From positions 868,001 through 932,000 of the forward strand of contig NZ_JAERSF010000001.1 of the NCBI RefSeq assembly GCF_016735615.1: a stretch of 64,000 nucleotides of DNA, in the 5' to 3' direction. The position numbers and the translations under genes were made by a program. Of this stretch, positions 14,919 through 24,136 are shown piece by piece. The number at the start of each line of letters is the position of its first letter. Position 1 is the first letter of the stretch. The notes beneath the pieces were generated by a model, which was not told the origin of the DNA, did no database searches, and worked only from the letters and a program-made list of their open reading frames with translations. The stretch is from Flavobacterium tagetis. GTDB lineage: Bacteria; Bacteroidota; Bacteroidia; Flavobacteriales; Flavobacteriaceae.

Positions 14919-17696
14919 ATGGATAGGTTTTCATTTTTAAACGCAGCGCATACTGAGTTTTTTGCACAATTATACGATCAATATTTAGTTAACCCAGACA
15001 GCGTTGAGCCTAGCTGGAGAAGTTTCTTTCAAGGTTTTGACTTTGGACAAACGACTTATAATGACGAAAATCCGGTGCAAACGATCGTTGAGTACGTGAC
15101 TAGCGATAACACAGATTATAGTCAGATTTCTGAAAAACTAAAGAAAGAATTTAACGTTCTTAAATTAATTGACGGATACCGTACGCGCGGACATTTATTC
15201 ACGAAAACAAATCCTGTTCGTGACCGTAGAACTTCATCTCCAACTTTGGATATCGAGAACTTCGGATTATCTACAGCAGACCTTTCAACTGTTTTTGATG
15301 CAGCTCAAACAATCGGAATGGCGCCATCTTCTTTGCAAGATATCGTAAATCGTCTAAAAGCTATTTACTGCCAGCATATCGGTATTGAGTACATGTACAT
15401 TAGAAACCCTAATGTAGTAAAATGGATTCAGGATAAATTATCTGTAAATACGAATCAGCCGAACTTCTCGTCTGACGAAAAGAAAACAATCTTAAATAAA
15501 TTAAACGAAGCTGTTTCTTTTGAGAACTTCCTTCATACTAAATATGTTGGACAAAAACGTTTCTCATTAGAAGGTGGAGAATCTATCATCCCTGCTCTTG
15601 ACGCTTTGATCGAGCAAGCTGCTGAAAAAGGTGTTGAACAATTCGTAATGGGAATGGCTCACCGTGGTCGTTTGAACGTTTTGGCAAACATCTTCGGAAA
15701 ATCTACTCAAGATATCTTTGGTGAGTTTGACGGAAAAGATTACGATCAAGAATATTTTGACGGTGACGTAAAATACCACTTAGGACTTACTGCTGACAGA
15801 AAAACAAGATCTGGAAAAAGCATCAACATCAACTTAGCACCAAACCCTTCTCACTTAGAGACTGTTGGAGCTGTAATTGAAGGTATTACAAGAGCAAAAC
15901 AAGAAAGACATTTCCCAGAAAATATTTCAAAAGTATTGCCAATCGCTGTTCACGGTGATGCAGCTATCGCTGGTCAAGGTATTTTGTATGAAATCATTCA
16001 AATGTCTTTATTGGACGGATACAAAACTGGCGGAACAATTCATATCGTGATCAACAATCAGGTTGGTTTTACAACAAATTACTTAGACGCTCGTTCTTCT
16101 ACTTACTGTACAGACGTTGCCAAAGTAACGCTTTCTCCAGTATTACACGTAAATGCTGACGATGCTGAAGCTGTTGTTCACGCTGTATCTTTTGCATTAG
16201 ACTACAGAATGCAATTTGGGCGTGACGTATTTATCGATTTATTAGGATATAGAAAATACGGACACAACGAAGGTGATGAGCCACGTTTTACTCAGCCTGT
16301 TTTATACAAAATCATTGCTAAACATAAAAACCCAAGAGACATCTACGCAGAGAAATTACTTTCTGACGGTGTAATTGATGCTTCTTACGTGAATGCTTTA
16401 GAAAAACAATACAAATCTCAATTGGAGGAGAACTTAGAAGCTTCTCGTAAAAAAGATTTGACTATCATTACTCCATTCATGAAAAACGAATGGGAAGGTT
16501 TTGTACAGGTGACAGACACGCAAATGCTTCAAAAAGTTGATACTTCTTATCCAAAAGAAAAATTAACTCAAATTGCAAATGCTATTTCTAATTTACCTGA
16601 AGACAAAAAATTCATCAGTAAAATTCAAAAATTAATCAACGACAGAAAAACAATGTTCTTCGAAACTAATCTTTTAGATTGGGGAATGGCAGAACATTTA
16701 GCTTACGGATCTTTATTACAAGAAGGTTTTGATGTTCGTATTTCTGGACAAGACGTAGAAAGAGGAACTTTCTCTCACCGTCACGCTGTAGTTAAAGTTG
16801 AAGATTCTGAAGAAGAAGTAATCTTAATCAACAGCCTTGAAGACAAAAAAGGAAACTTTAATGTTTACAACTCTCACTTATCTGAATACGGAGTTTTAGG
16901 TTTTGATTATGGATATGCATTGGCAAGTCCAAAAGCTTTAACTATTTGGGAAGCACAATTTGGAGATTTCTCTAATGGAGCTCAAATTATGATTGACCAA
17001 TACATTTCTTGTGGTGAAGATAAATGGAACAACCAAAATGGTATTGTTCTTTTATTACCGCACGGATATGAAGGACAAGGTGCTGAGCACTCTTCTGCAA
17101 GAATGGAGCGTTATTTACAGCTTTGTGCAAGACATAATATGTATGTTGCTGATTGTACAACTCCTGCTAACTTCTTCCACTTATTAAGAAGACAATTGAA
17201 AACGAATTTCCGTAAACCATTGGTTGTATTTACTCCAAAAAGTTTACTTCGTGACCCAAGATGTGTGTCTCCAGTAGAAGATTTAGCAAACGGAAGTTTC
17301 CAAGAAACAATTGATGATACTACAGTAAACAAAAAAGATGTTAAGACATTAGTTTTCGTTACTGGTAAATTCTACTATGATATTACTGCAGAAAGAGAAA
17401 ACAACGGAAGAAAAGACGTTGCAGTTGTTCGTATTGAGCAATTATTCCCTTTCCCAGTTGAGCAGATTAAAGAAATCATTGCAAAATATCCAAATGCAGA
17501 TGATTATGTTTGGGCACAAGAAGAGCCTAAAAACATGGGAGCTTACAGCTTTATGTTAATGAACTTTGATCTTGTAAAATGGAGATTGGCTTCATTAAAA
17601 GCATACTCTGCTCCAGCATCAGGAAGTTATACACGTGCTAAACGCCGTCATGCAGATGCAATTAGAATGGTATTCGATAAAAACTTATTTAGATAA
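14919..17696 (+). CDS. sucA: 2-oxoglutarate dehydrogenase E1 component
   Basis: Thiamine-diphosphate-dependent E1 subunit of the 2-oxoglutarate dehydrogenase complex of the citric acid cycle; it decarboxylates 2-oxoglutarate and passes the succinyl group to the E2 lipoyl arm. The 925-aa length is normal. Seen are the N-terminal E1 motif (FLNAAHTEFFAQLYDQYLVNPDSVEPSW in part), the EQFVMGMAHRGRLNVLANI segment, HGDAAIAGQG with INNQVGFTT of the cofactor site, RYGHNEGDEP-type RKYGHNEGDEP, and SGQDVERGTFSHRHAVV in the C-terminal half. It is followed by sucB 77 nt later, with a 34-bp palindrome between them. Confidence 0.97.
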   Translation: MDRFSFLNAAHTEFFAQLYDQYLVNPDSVEPSWRSFFQGFDFGQTTYNDENPVQTIVEYVTSDNTDYSQISEKLKKEFNVLKLIDGYRTRGHLFTKTNPVRDRRTSSPTLDIENFGLSTADLSTVFDAAQTIGMAPSSLQDIVNRLKAIYCQHIGIEYMYIRNPNVVKWIQDKLSVNTNQPNFSSDEKKTILNKLNEAVSFENFLHTKYVGQKRFSLEGGESIIPALDALIEQAAEKGVEQFVMGMAHRGRLNVLANIFGKSTQDIFGEFDGKDYDQEYFDGDVKYHLGLTADRKTRSGKSININLAPNPSHLETVGAVIEGITRAKQERHFPENISKVLPIAVHGDAAIAGQGILYEIIQMSLLDGYKTGGTIHIVINNQVGFTTNYLDARSSTYCTDVAKVTLSPVLHVNADDAEAVVHAVSFALDYRMQFGRDVFIDLLGYRKYGHNEGDEPRFTQPVLYKIIAKHKNPRDIYAEKLLSDGVIDASYVNALEKQYKSQLEENLEASRKKDLTIITPFMKNEWEGFVQVTDTQMLQKVDTSYPKEKLTQIANAISNLPEDKKFISKIQKLINDRKTMFFETNLLDWGMAEHLAYGSLLQEGFDVRISGQDVERGTFSHRHAVVKVEDSEEEVILINSLEDKKGNFNVYNSHLSEYGVLGFDYGYALASPKALTIWEAQFGDFSNGAQIMIDQYISCGEDKWNNQNGIVLLLPHGYEGQGAEHSSARMERYLQLCARHNMYVADCTTPANFFHLLRRQLKTNFRKPLVVFTPKSLLRDPRCVSPVEDLANGSFQETIDDTTVNKKDVKTLVFVTGKFYYDITAERENNGRKDVAVVRIEQLFPFPVEQIKEIIAKYPNADDYVWAQEEPKNMGAYSFMLMNFDLVKWRLASLKAYSAPASGSYTRAKRRHADAIRMVFDKNLFR

Positions 17697-17715
17697 TTAA
17701 AAAATAATTGTTTCA

Positions 17716-17749
17716 GGTTTCAGTCCCGATAGCTATCGGGACTGAAACC
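17716..17749. repeat. Perfect 34-bp palindrome between sucA and sucB
   Basis: The half GGTTTCAGTCCCGATAG is followed directly by its exact complement. There is no T-run after it, so it is not a standard terminator. The core TCCCGATA/TATCGGGA recurs at other hairpins in this window (around 25265 and 29326), suggesting a dispersed flavobacterial repeat. In the transcript it would form a stable hairpin that could protect or process the sucA-sucB mRNA. Confidence 0.85.
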
Positions 17750-17773
17750 ATACAAACCTTAAACAAAAACAAG

Positions 17774-19018
17774 ATGATTTTAGAAATGAAAGTCCCATCA
17801 CCAGGGGAATCAATAAAAGAAGTTGAAATTGCAACTTGGTTAGTAAAAGACGGAGATTATGTAGAGAAAGATCAGGCTATTGCTGAAGTTGATTCAGATA
17901 AAGCTACTCTTGAATTACCTGCTGAAATGAGCGGTGTAATTACACTAAAAGCTGAAGAAGGTGATACAGTTGCAGTAGGTGCTGTAGTTTGTTTAATTGA
18001 TACAGATGCTGCTAAACCAGCAGGAAGCGGATCTGCAGCTCCAGCGGCTGAAGCTCCAAAAGCTGAGGCTCCTAAGGCTGAAGTAAAAGCTGAGGCTCCA
18101 AAGGCAGAACCAGTTCAAGCTCCAGCAGCTACAAGTTATGCAGCAGGAACTCCATCTCCAGCAGCAAGAAAAATATTAGACGAAAAAAATATTGCTCCAG
18201 CTTCTGTAACAGGAACTGGTAAAGGTGGAAGAATCACTAAAGACGATGCTGTAAATGCAGTACCATCTATGGGAACTCCAACTGGTGGAAGCCGTGGAAC
18301 TGAGCGTGTAAAATTATCTATGTTACGTCGTAAAGTAGCAGAAAGATTAGTTTCAGCTAAAAACGAAACTGCTATGCTTACTACTTTCAACGAAGTAAAC
18401 ATGACTCCAATTAACCAAATTCGTAATGAATACAAAGATGCTTTCAAAGCTAAACACGGTGGTTTAGGTTTAGGTTTCATGTCATTCTTTACAAAAGCAG
18501 TTACAAGAGCATTACAATTATATCCAGACGTAAACTCTATGATGGATGGTGATTACAAAATCAACTACGATTTCTGTGATATCTCTATCGCTGTTTCTGG
18601 ACCAAAAGGATTAATGGTTCCTGTTGTTCGTAATGCTGAAAACTTAACTTTCCGTGGAATTGAGGCTGAAATCAAAAGATTAGCTTTAAGAGCTCGTGAC
18701 GGTCAAATTACAGTTGACGATATGACTGGTGGAACTTTCACAATCACGAACGGTGGTGTTTTCGGAAGTATGTTATCTACTCCAATTATCAACCCTCCAC
18801 AATCAGGAATCTTAGGAATGCACAACATCATCGAGCGTCCGATTGCTGTAAACGGAAAAGTTGAGATTCACCCAATGATGTATGTTGCTCTTTCTTACGA
18901 TCACAGAATCATTGACGGACGTGAGTCTGTTGGTTTCTTAGTGGCTGTAAAAGAAGCTTTAGAAAACCCATTAGAATTATTAATGAATGGTGACGCTAAA
19001 CGTGCTTTAGAATTATAA
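17774..19018 (+). CDS. sucB: Dihydrolipoyllysine succinyltransferase, E2 of 2-oxoglutarate dehydrogenase
   Basis: E2 core of the complex; it transfers succinyl from lipoamide to CoA. From ATG 17774 it has 414 aa: an N-terminal lipoyl domain with the lipoylated Lys43 in [12 protein letters not shown], an Ala/Pro/Lys-rich flexible linker (about 85-125), the peripheral-subunit-binding domain ([22 protein letters not shown], about 131-165), and the catalytic acyltransferase domain with the HRIIDG motif (His377, Asp381). An upstream in-frame start at 17708 would translate the palindrome and is unlikely. E3 is not in the window. Confidence 0.97.
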   Translation: MILEMKVPSPGESIKEVEIATWLVKDGDYVEKDQAIAEVDSDKATLELPAEMSGVITLKAEEGDTVAVGAVVCLIDTDAAKPAGSGSAAPAAEAPKAEAPKAEVKAEAPKAEPVQAPAATSYAAGTPSPAARKILDEKNIAPASVTGTGKGGRITKDDAVNAVPSMGTPTGGSRGTERVKLSMLRRKVAERLVSAKNETAMLTTFNEVNMTPINQIRNEYKDAFKAKHGGLGLGFMSFFTKAVTRALQLYPDVNSMMDGDYKINYDFCDISIAVSGPKGLMVPVVRNAENLTFRGIEAEIKRLALRARDGQITVDDMTGGTFTITNGGVFGSMLSTPIINPPQSGILGMHNIIERPIAVNGKVEIHPMMYVALSYDHRIIDGRESVGFLVAVKEALENPLELLMNGDAKRALEL

Positions 19019-19042
19019 TTTTTAAGTAATTTTCGACAATAT

Positions 19043-19078
19043 AAAAGCCTGTTCTTTCATTAGAATAGGCTTTTTTTT
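19043..19078 (+). terminator. Terminator after sucB
   Basis: AAAAGCCTGTTCT pairs with AGAATAGGCTTTT with one mismatch around a 6-nt loop, followed by a T-run. Confidence 0.85.
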
Positions 19079-19156
19079 GCTTAAAATTAACTTAAGATTA
19101 GCTTAAGATGTTAATTTTTTAAATAAATGTAAATTTTACCCCTTAAAAAGTATTTA

Positions 19157-19232
19157 ATTTAGAATAAATAAGAATAACTTGTTTAGTTGCTATCCAACAA
19201 TTAAATTTGCACTATCAAAATTAATTCTAAAT
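19157..19232. promoter_or_regulatory. Possible iron-regulator sites around the TonB receptor promoter
   Basis: ATTTAGAAT (19157-19165) is followed by a second AGAATAA word, and the complement ATTCTAAAT lies at 19224-19232, directly before the receptor start codon. Iron-uptake promoters in related bacteria often carry TTAGAAT/ATTCTAA words read by Fur; assigning Fur here is an inference from memory of such sites and from the gene's function. Confidence 0.35.
19179..19209 (+). promoter_or_regulatory. Promoter of the TonB receptor gene
   Basis: TTG (19179-19181), 20-bp spacer and TAAATTTG (19202-19209) match the Bacteroidota TTG-N17-23-TAnnTTTG pattern. The -7 element ends 27 bp before the start codon. 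Confidence 0.7.
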
Positions 19233-19236
19233 AAAA

Positions 19237-21690
19237 ATGAAATTAAAATTTACGATTTCGCTCTTAACTTTTTGTTTTTTCTTGTTGATTGGGAATACGA
19301 TTACGGCACAAGAAAAAGCAACTATAAAAGGAAAAATATCTTTAAATAATAATGAATCTCCTGAAGGGATTTCTCTAGCTTTAAAAGGTACAAGGTTTGG
19401 AACAACTACCGATGAAGAAGGTAATTACAAAATAAAAAATGTTAAACCGGGAGCTTATATCTTAAAAGTTTCAGCTGTTGGTTATAACTCATCAGAAAAA
19501 AAGATTACCATTACAGAAGGACAAGAATTAACTGAAAACTTCAATCTTACTTCAAATTCAGAAGAATTAACAGAAGTGGTTGTAAACGGTCGCAAAAATA
19601 GTTTCGTCCGTAAAGACAACCAACAAGTTTCAAGATTGCCTCTTAAAAACCTTGAAAACCCACAGGTTTACACTACAATCACTGGAGCTGTTTTAAAAGA
19701 ACAAGTAGTTACAACATTTGATGATGCTTTAAAAAATGCACCAGGTGTTACACAACTTTGGGCTTCAACAGGTCGTGGAGGAGATGGAGCAAGTTACTAC
19801 TCATTAAGAGGATTTCCTGTTCAAGCAACAATTGTAAACGGTGTGCCAGGTTTAACAAACGGTAGTTTAGATCCTGCAAATATTGACAGAGTTGAAATTA
19901 TTAAAGGGCCTTCTGGAACTTTATTTGGAAGTAGCTTAATTTCTTATGGAGGATTAATCAACACAACAACTAAAAGACCTTACAAAGGGTTTGGTGGAGA
20001 AGTAAACTATACTGGAGGAAGCTACGGACTAAACCGTGCAACTGTAGATCTTAACACTTCGCTTAACGACAAAAAAACACTTAACTTCAGAGTTAATTCA
20101 GCATACAATAAACAAGAAAGTTTTCAAGATGCTGGGTTTATAGAATCATTTTTCATAGCACCATCATTATCTTATGAAGTGAATGATAGATTATCATTCT
20201 TAGTAAATACAGAATTCATGAGTAACGAAACAACAAACCCAACAATGTTGTTTCTAGACCGAGCAAATCCGTTAAGAGTTCACAATATTGCCGAATTAAA
20301 ATACGACAATAATCGTTCTTACACAACTAACGAATTAACGATTAAAACGCCTTCTTACAATATTCAGGCGCAAATCAATTACAAGCTTTCTAGTCAATGG
20401 ACTTCTCAGACTATTTTCTCGACAAGTAATGCTAAGTCTACTGGAAATTATGCCTATTTATATGAAGGAACTAGTAATAAGGCATTTTCTTCTATTAAAG
20501 AAGGTATTGTTTTAGCAAGATTTTTCAATTACCAAGACAACAAAAACACCACTTTTGACATACAGCAGAATTTTATCGGAGATTTTAAAATCGGAAATCT
20601 AAGAAACAGACTTGTAGTTGGTTTAGATTACTACAACAGGGTTGGTCTTGATCGCGGTACAGGATATTTTGGAAATGGATATGTTTATATTGGGGACGAT
20701 TTAGCCTCATTCAACGCAATCTTTGGCCCTTCAAATGGTGACACGGGAGATTTAACAAAAGCTGGATCTGATGCAATTGTAGGAAACGCTCCAAGAAACA
20801 ACAGTAAAACAAAACAAGAAGTTTACAGTGCTTATTTCTCTGATGTAATTAACTTCACTCCTGCTCTTTCTGCAATGGTAAGTTTACGTGCAGATCGTTT
20901 TATAAATAGTGGAGATGTTTCAACTGAAGATGATAACTACAACCAGACTTCTTTATCTCCAAAATTCGGATTGGTATACCAACCTATTATTGACAAAGTG
21001 TCCATTTTCGCAAACTACATGAATGGTTTCTCAAACGTAGCTCCAGGCGAAAATGTAAATGGGACAGTTAGAACTCCTGTAACGTTCGACCCTGAACACG
21101 CCAATCAAATAGAATTTGGTACAAAATTGAATATTTTTAAAGATAAAATTTATGCTACTTTAAGCTACTACGATATTAAGGTTTCAAACATGGTTTATAG
21201 CGTTAGACCAAATGCAACCGACGTAACAAACTACCAAGACGGTGGACAACACAATAAAGGTTTTGAAGCTGAATTTATTGCTAATCCAATTACTGGTTTA
21301 AATATTGTTCTAGGGTACAGCTATAATGATGCAACTCTAACAAAAGGAGATGCTGACTTTGTAGGATTTAGACCAGAAAGTGCTGGAGCTTATAACTTGG
21401 CAAACTTATGGGCAAGCTATAAATTCACTAACGGATTATTAAGAGGATTTGGTGTAGGATTTGGAGGAAATTATGTTGGAGATAACAAAATCATGAACCG
21501 ATCAGTTTCAGGAACATTTACAATTCCAGAGTACACTGTACTTAATTCTTCTTTGTTCTATAACACTGAAAAATTTGGTATAACATTAAAATTAAACAAT
21601 ATTGCTAATAAAGAAATCTATGACGGATGGTCAACAGTACATCCAAAAGATCCTAGAACTTTTGCCGCAAGTTTTACTTATAAGTTTTAA
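19237..21690 (+). CDS. TonB-dependent receptor, siderophore type, with carboxypeptidase-regulatory-like domain
   Basis: Outer-membrane importer that takes up a ligand using TonB energy. The 817-aa protein has a signal peptide ending at TAQ (residue 25), a carboxypeptidase-regulatory-like domain at about 29-105 (ATIKGKISL, FGTTTDEEGNYKIKNVKPGAY), a plug at about 135-250 with SLRGFPVQATIVNGVPG and IDRVEIIKGPSGTLFGSSL typical of FhuA/FecA-type siderophore receptors, and a 22-strand barrel ending in AASFTYKF. The following genes (two small membrane proteins, two PepSY proteins) are usual companions of iron-siderophore uptake, which supports an iron chelate as substrate. A hairpin terminator follows. 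The exact siderophore is unknown. Confidence 0.92.
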   Translation: MKLKFTISLLTFCFFLLIGNTITAQEKATIKGKISLNNNESPEGISLALKGTRFGTTTDEEGNYKIKNVKPGAYILKVSAVGYNSSEKKITITEGQELTENFNLTSNSEELTEVVVNGRKNSFVRKDNQQVSRLPLKNLENPQVYTTITGAVLKEQVVTTFDDALKNAPGVTQLWASTGRGGDGASYYSLRGFPVQATIVNGVPGLTNGSLDPANIDRVEIIKGPSGTLFGSSLISYGGLINTTTKRPYKGFGGEVNYTGGSYGLNRATVDLNTSLNDKKTLNFRVNSAYNKQESFQDAGFIESFFIAPSLSYEVNDRLSFLVNTEFMSNETTNPTMLFLDRANPLRVHNIAELKYDNNRSYTTNELTIKTPSYNIQAQINYKLSSQWTSQTIFSTSNAKSTGNYAYLYEGTSNKAFSSIKEGIVLARFFNYQDNKNTTFDIQQNFIGDFKIGNLRNRLVVGLDYYNRVGLDRGTGYFGNGYVYIGDDLASFNAIFGPSNGDTGDLTKAGSDAIVGNAPRNNSKTKQEVYSAYFSDVINFTPALSAMVSLRADRFINSGDVSTEDDNYNQTSLSPKFGLVYQPIIDKVSIFANYMNGFSNVAPGENVNGTVRTPVTFDPEHANQIEFGTKLNIFKDKIYATLSYYDIKVSNMVYSVRPNATDVTNYQDGGQHNKGFEAEFIANPITGLNIVLGYSYNDATLTKGDADFVGFRPESAGAYNLANLWASYKFTNGLLRGFGVGFGGNYVGDNKIMNRSVSGTFTIPEYTVLNSSLFYNTEKFGITLKLNNIANKEIYDGWSTVHPKDPRTFAASFTYKF

Positions 21691-21702
21691 CAAAAGTCAA
21701 AC

Positions 21703-21734
21703 AAAAACACCTTTCTTCACTGGAAGGTGTTTTT
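21703..21734 (+). terminator. Terminator or attenuator after the TonB receptor gene
   Basis: AAAAACACCTT pairs with AAGGTGTTTTT across a short loop and is followed by Ts. It may reduce transcription of the four downstream genes relative to the receptor. Confidence 0.75.
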
Positions 21735-21743
21735 TAAATTCTA

Positions 21744-22082
21744 ATGATTATGATTACAATTGCCAGCCTTATCGTTTTCTTAGCTTTTTATACACTGTAT
21801 TACACTTCGAAAAGAGCAGTGTTGTCCTATGATCTAGGTTTTGAAAAATGGATGCAGAAAAATCCAAAGCAAACCAAGATCATCGGATTAATGCTTTTGC
21901 TTTCTGCTTATGCAATGTGGCTTTTTACACAATCATTAGGTTGTGGTACTTTGATGTTTTTCATTCAACTTATGACTGTGGGAAGTTTAATCATTATCCT
22001 TACTCCTTTAAAAAAGATAAATAGCAAATTGCTTCTAGCGCTACTAATTTTTGTTGCCGCAACTGAACTTTATTACAACTAA
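21744..22082 (+). CDS. Small membrane protein of iron-uptake locus (DUF3325-like)
   Basis: A 112-aa protein with about three to four membrane helices (ITIASLIVFLAFYTLYY, IIGLMLLLSAYAMWLF, LMFFIQLMTVGSLIIIL, LLLALLIFVAATELYY). Position and topology fit the DUF3325 group found beside siderophore receptors and PepSY proteins, but this is matched by context and general pattern, not by a firm motif. The ATG at 21750 is an equally possible start. It lies 53 nt after the receptor, with a hairpin between, and 21 nt before the next small membrane protein. Probable role: helper of iron-siderophore handling at the inner membrane; the mechanism is unknown. Confidence 0.6.
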   Translation: MIMITIASLIVFLAFYTLYYTSKRAVLSYDLGFEKWMQKNPKQTKIIGLMLLLSAYAMWLFTQSLGCGTLMFFIQLMTVGSLIIILTPLKKINSKLLLALLIFVAATELYYN

Positions 22083-22103
22083 AACTCCACTTTAAATTAT
22101 AAT

Positions 22104-22403
22104 ATGCCAGCAAATCCAAAATATCTAAACCCTTCTTTTTGGCCTCGTTTTTCCAAAATTACTGCTGCAATTTTAGGCGGATACTTTGTTTCTGTTACTT
22201 TTCATTTGGCTTTAGCTGCTTGGTTTAGTCGAAAAGATATCTTAATCACAATGGCTTTCAGTGGCTTTATTCTTTGGGTAGCCTTAATGATTATTGCTTT
22301 CTTGGCCAAAAGCGGTTGGAAAATTTGGGGAGTTTACATTTTGTTGTCTTTACTTTTTTGTCTTTTCATTTATCTCGGTCAAACCTATAATACGGCACAA
22401 TAA
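22104..22403 (+). CDS. Small membrane protein of iron-uptake locus (DUF3649-like)
   Basis: A 99-aa protein with three hydrophobic helices: AAILGGYFVSVTFHLALAAW, ITMAFSGFILWVALMIIAFL and IWGVYILLSLLFCLFIYL. The pattern and place, just ahead of a PepSY-associated membrane protein, resemble the DUF3649 family of iron-uptake operons. It is separated from the next gene by only 5 nt, so they are translated from one message. The biochemical function is not known; the assignment rests on context and size. Confidence 0.6.
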   Translation: MPANPKYLNPSFWPRFSKITAAILGGYFVSVTFHLALAAWFSRKDILITMAFSGFILWVALMIIAFLAKSGWKIWGVYILLSLLFCLFIYLGQTYNTAQ

Positions 22404-22408
22404 TATTT

Positions 22409-23959
22409 ATGAATAACCGTCATTACAATATCTATTTTCACACGCATACTGTCAGCGGAATCGTTATCAGCTTAGTTCTTTTTGTAATTTTCTTCGCTGG
22501 ATCCTTTTCTTTTTTTAGAGATGAAATCATCAATTGGGAAAGAAGTGAATCTACAGCAATCACAAGAGAAATTCAATTAGATTATAATGATGCGCTTCAG
22601 CATCTTGACAAAAAATATGTTTTACACGGAAGAAATCTTACCATTTCTAAACCGTCTGTAGAAAATAGGGTTGCTGTATACATGGAAGGAACCAAAGATA
22701 CACTGGCTCCAAAAAAACAACAGGCAGGAGAGTTCTTTTATCTGGACAATAAAAATTACAAGAGCTATACTTATGAAGAGTCTTATTCTTTAGGTGAACT
22801 TTTATACCGTCTGCACTTTCTGGCTCAAATTCCATATCCTGCAGGATATTATTTAGCTGGATTTACAGCTTTGTTCTTTTTGTTCGCCATCATAACAGGA
22901 GTTCTGCTGCATTGGAACAAAATCGTTTCTAACTTTTATATGTTCCGTCCGAAAGAAAAATTAAAAACACTTTGGACAGATGCGCACACAGCATTAGGAA
23001 TGATTGGTTTACCATTTCAGTTTGTATATGCGGTTACAGGAGCGTTTTTTATGATTAAACTTTTAATTGTAGCACCCGCTGTAATGGCTCTGTATAAAGG
23101 AGATCAAGATAAATTATATAAGGAACTGGAATATACTGATCCTGATTATAAGTTTGAAAATAAAAAACTGGCAAATCCATTTAATATTAATGAACTGGTT
23201 GCCAAAACCAAAAAGAACTGGATCGATTTTGAAATTACCCGTGTTTTTATCCAAAATTACGGCGATGCCAATATGCATGTTTTGGTTGAGGGTGAACTTT
23301 TAAGCCACAAAAAATTTACAGGAATTGGAAAAGTAGTTTACAGAGTTGCTGACGGAAAAGAAATTGCCAAAAAAGACCCTATTGCACAAACGAGCTATTT
23401 AGATGTTGTAAAAAATGTTTTATATAGAATACATTTTGGAGATTATGGTGGATATGCATTAAAAATTGTAAGCTTCATTTTAGGAATTATAACTTGCTTT
23501 GTTATTATCTCTGGAGTTATGATTTGGCTTGTTGCCCGACAAAAAAACAATATGCCAGAAAAGAAGAGACGTTTCAACGCTGCTGTTGTTCGTATTTACT
23601 TAGCGATTTGTTTAAGCATGTATCCAATTACGGCATTGGCTTTTATAGGAAGCAAAATTTTCTACCCTTTAAGTCAGTCTAATTTATATGCACTTTATTT
23701 TGGAGGTTGGTTATTACTTACAATCTTCTTTATCATTAAAAAGAATGATGCCTTCACCAACAAGTTCTGCCTGATTTCAGGAAGCATTTTAGGATTCTTG
23801 ATTCCCGTTACAAACGGAATCGTTTCTGGAGATTGGTTTTGGAATTCTTTTATGCAAAACAAATTTCAGATTTTCTTTATAGATGTTTTCTGGATTTTCC
23901 TTGCTGGAATTTCTTTATACACAGCGTATCATTTAAAACCTAAAAAAGTCGTTTCTTAA
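22409..23959 (+). CDS. PepSY-associated membrane protein, putative siderophore-iron reductase
   Basis: A 516-aa inner-membrane protein of the PepSY_TM type. It opens with the family signature HTHTVSGIVISLVLFVIFFAGSF (in part), where His residues lie in the first helix, and has further helices at about 150-170, 193-225 (DAHTALGMIGLPFQFVYAVTGAF), 345-375, and four at the C-terminus (about 392-510), with the PepSY-like periplasmic segments between. The conserved His in helices could bind haem, as in proteins that reduce ferric siderophores; this is an inference from the family. It follows the DUF3649-like gene by 5 nt. Relatively long for the family because of the extra C-terminal helices. Confidence 0.8.
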   Translation: MNNRHYNIYFHTHTVSGIVISLVLFVIFFAGSFSFFRDEIINWERSESTAITREIQLDYNDALQHLDKKYVLHGRNLTISKPSVENRVAVYMEGTKDTLAPKKQQAGEFFYLDNKNYKSYTYEESYSLGELLYRLHFLAQIPYPAGYYLAGFTALFFLFAIITGVLLHWNKIVSNFYMFRPKEKLKTLWTDAHTALGMIGLPFQFVYAVTGAFFMIKLLIVAPAVMALYKGDQDKLYKELEYTDPDYKFENKKLANPFNINELVAKTKKNWIDFEITRVFIQNYGDANMHVLVEGELLSHKKFTGIGKVVYRVADGKEIAKKDPIAQTSYLDVVKNVLYRIHFGDYGGYALKIVSFILGIITCFVIISGVMIWLVARQKNNMPEKKRRFNAAVVRIYLAICLSMYPITALAFIGSKIFYPLSQSNLYALYFGGWLLLTIFFIIKKNDAFTNKFCLISGSILGFLIPVTNGIVSGDWFWNSFMQNKFQIFFIDVFWIFLAGISLYTAYHLKPKKVVS

Positions 23960-23998
23960 TAAAGATCGAATTTTCTATATAACAGTACTATTTTTTTT

Positions 23999-24037
23999 AG
24001 TCCCGCAATTCCAATTGGATTGTGGGACTATTTTTTT
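23999..24037 (+). terminator. Terminator after the first PepSY gene
   Basis: AGTCCCGCAATTCC pairs with GGATTGTGGGACT (one bulge, one G-T pair) around AATT and is followed by seven Ts. Confidence 0.85.
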
Positions 24038-24136
24038 ATCGGCAACTACTCTTTTTATTGCAGTTATTCATAAATTATTTCTAATCACTTGTCCCTTATA
24101 AATTTTGACCATACTTTTACGTTTTTAAATCAAAAA

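Noticed and set aside
17708..17773. Upstream in-frame start of sucB
   Set aside because: It would translate the perfect palindrome; the start at 17774 gives the normal lipoyl-domain N-terminus.
18136..18480. Minus-strand ORF of 114 codons inside sucB
   Set aside because: It is the antisense shadow of conserved sucB domains.
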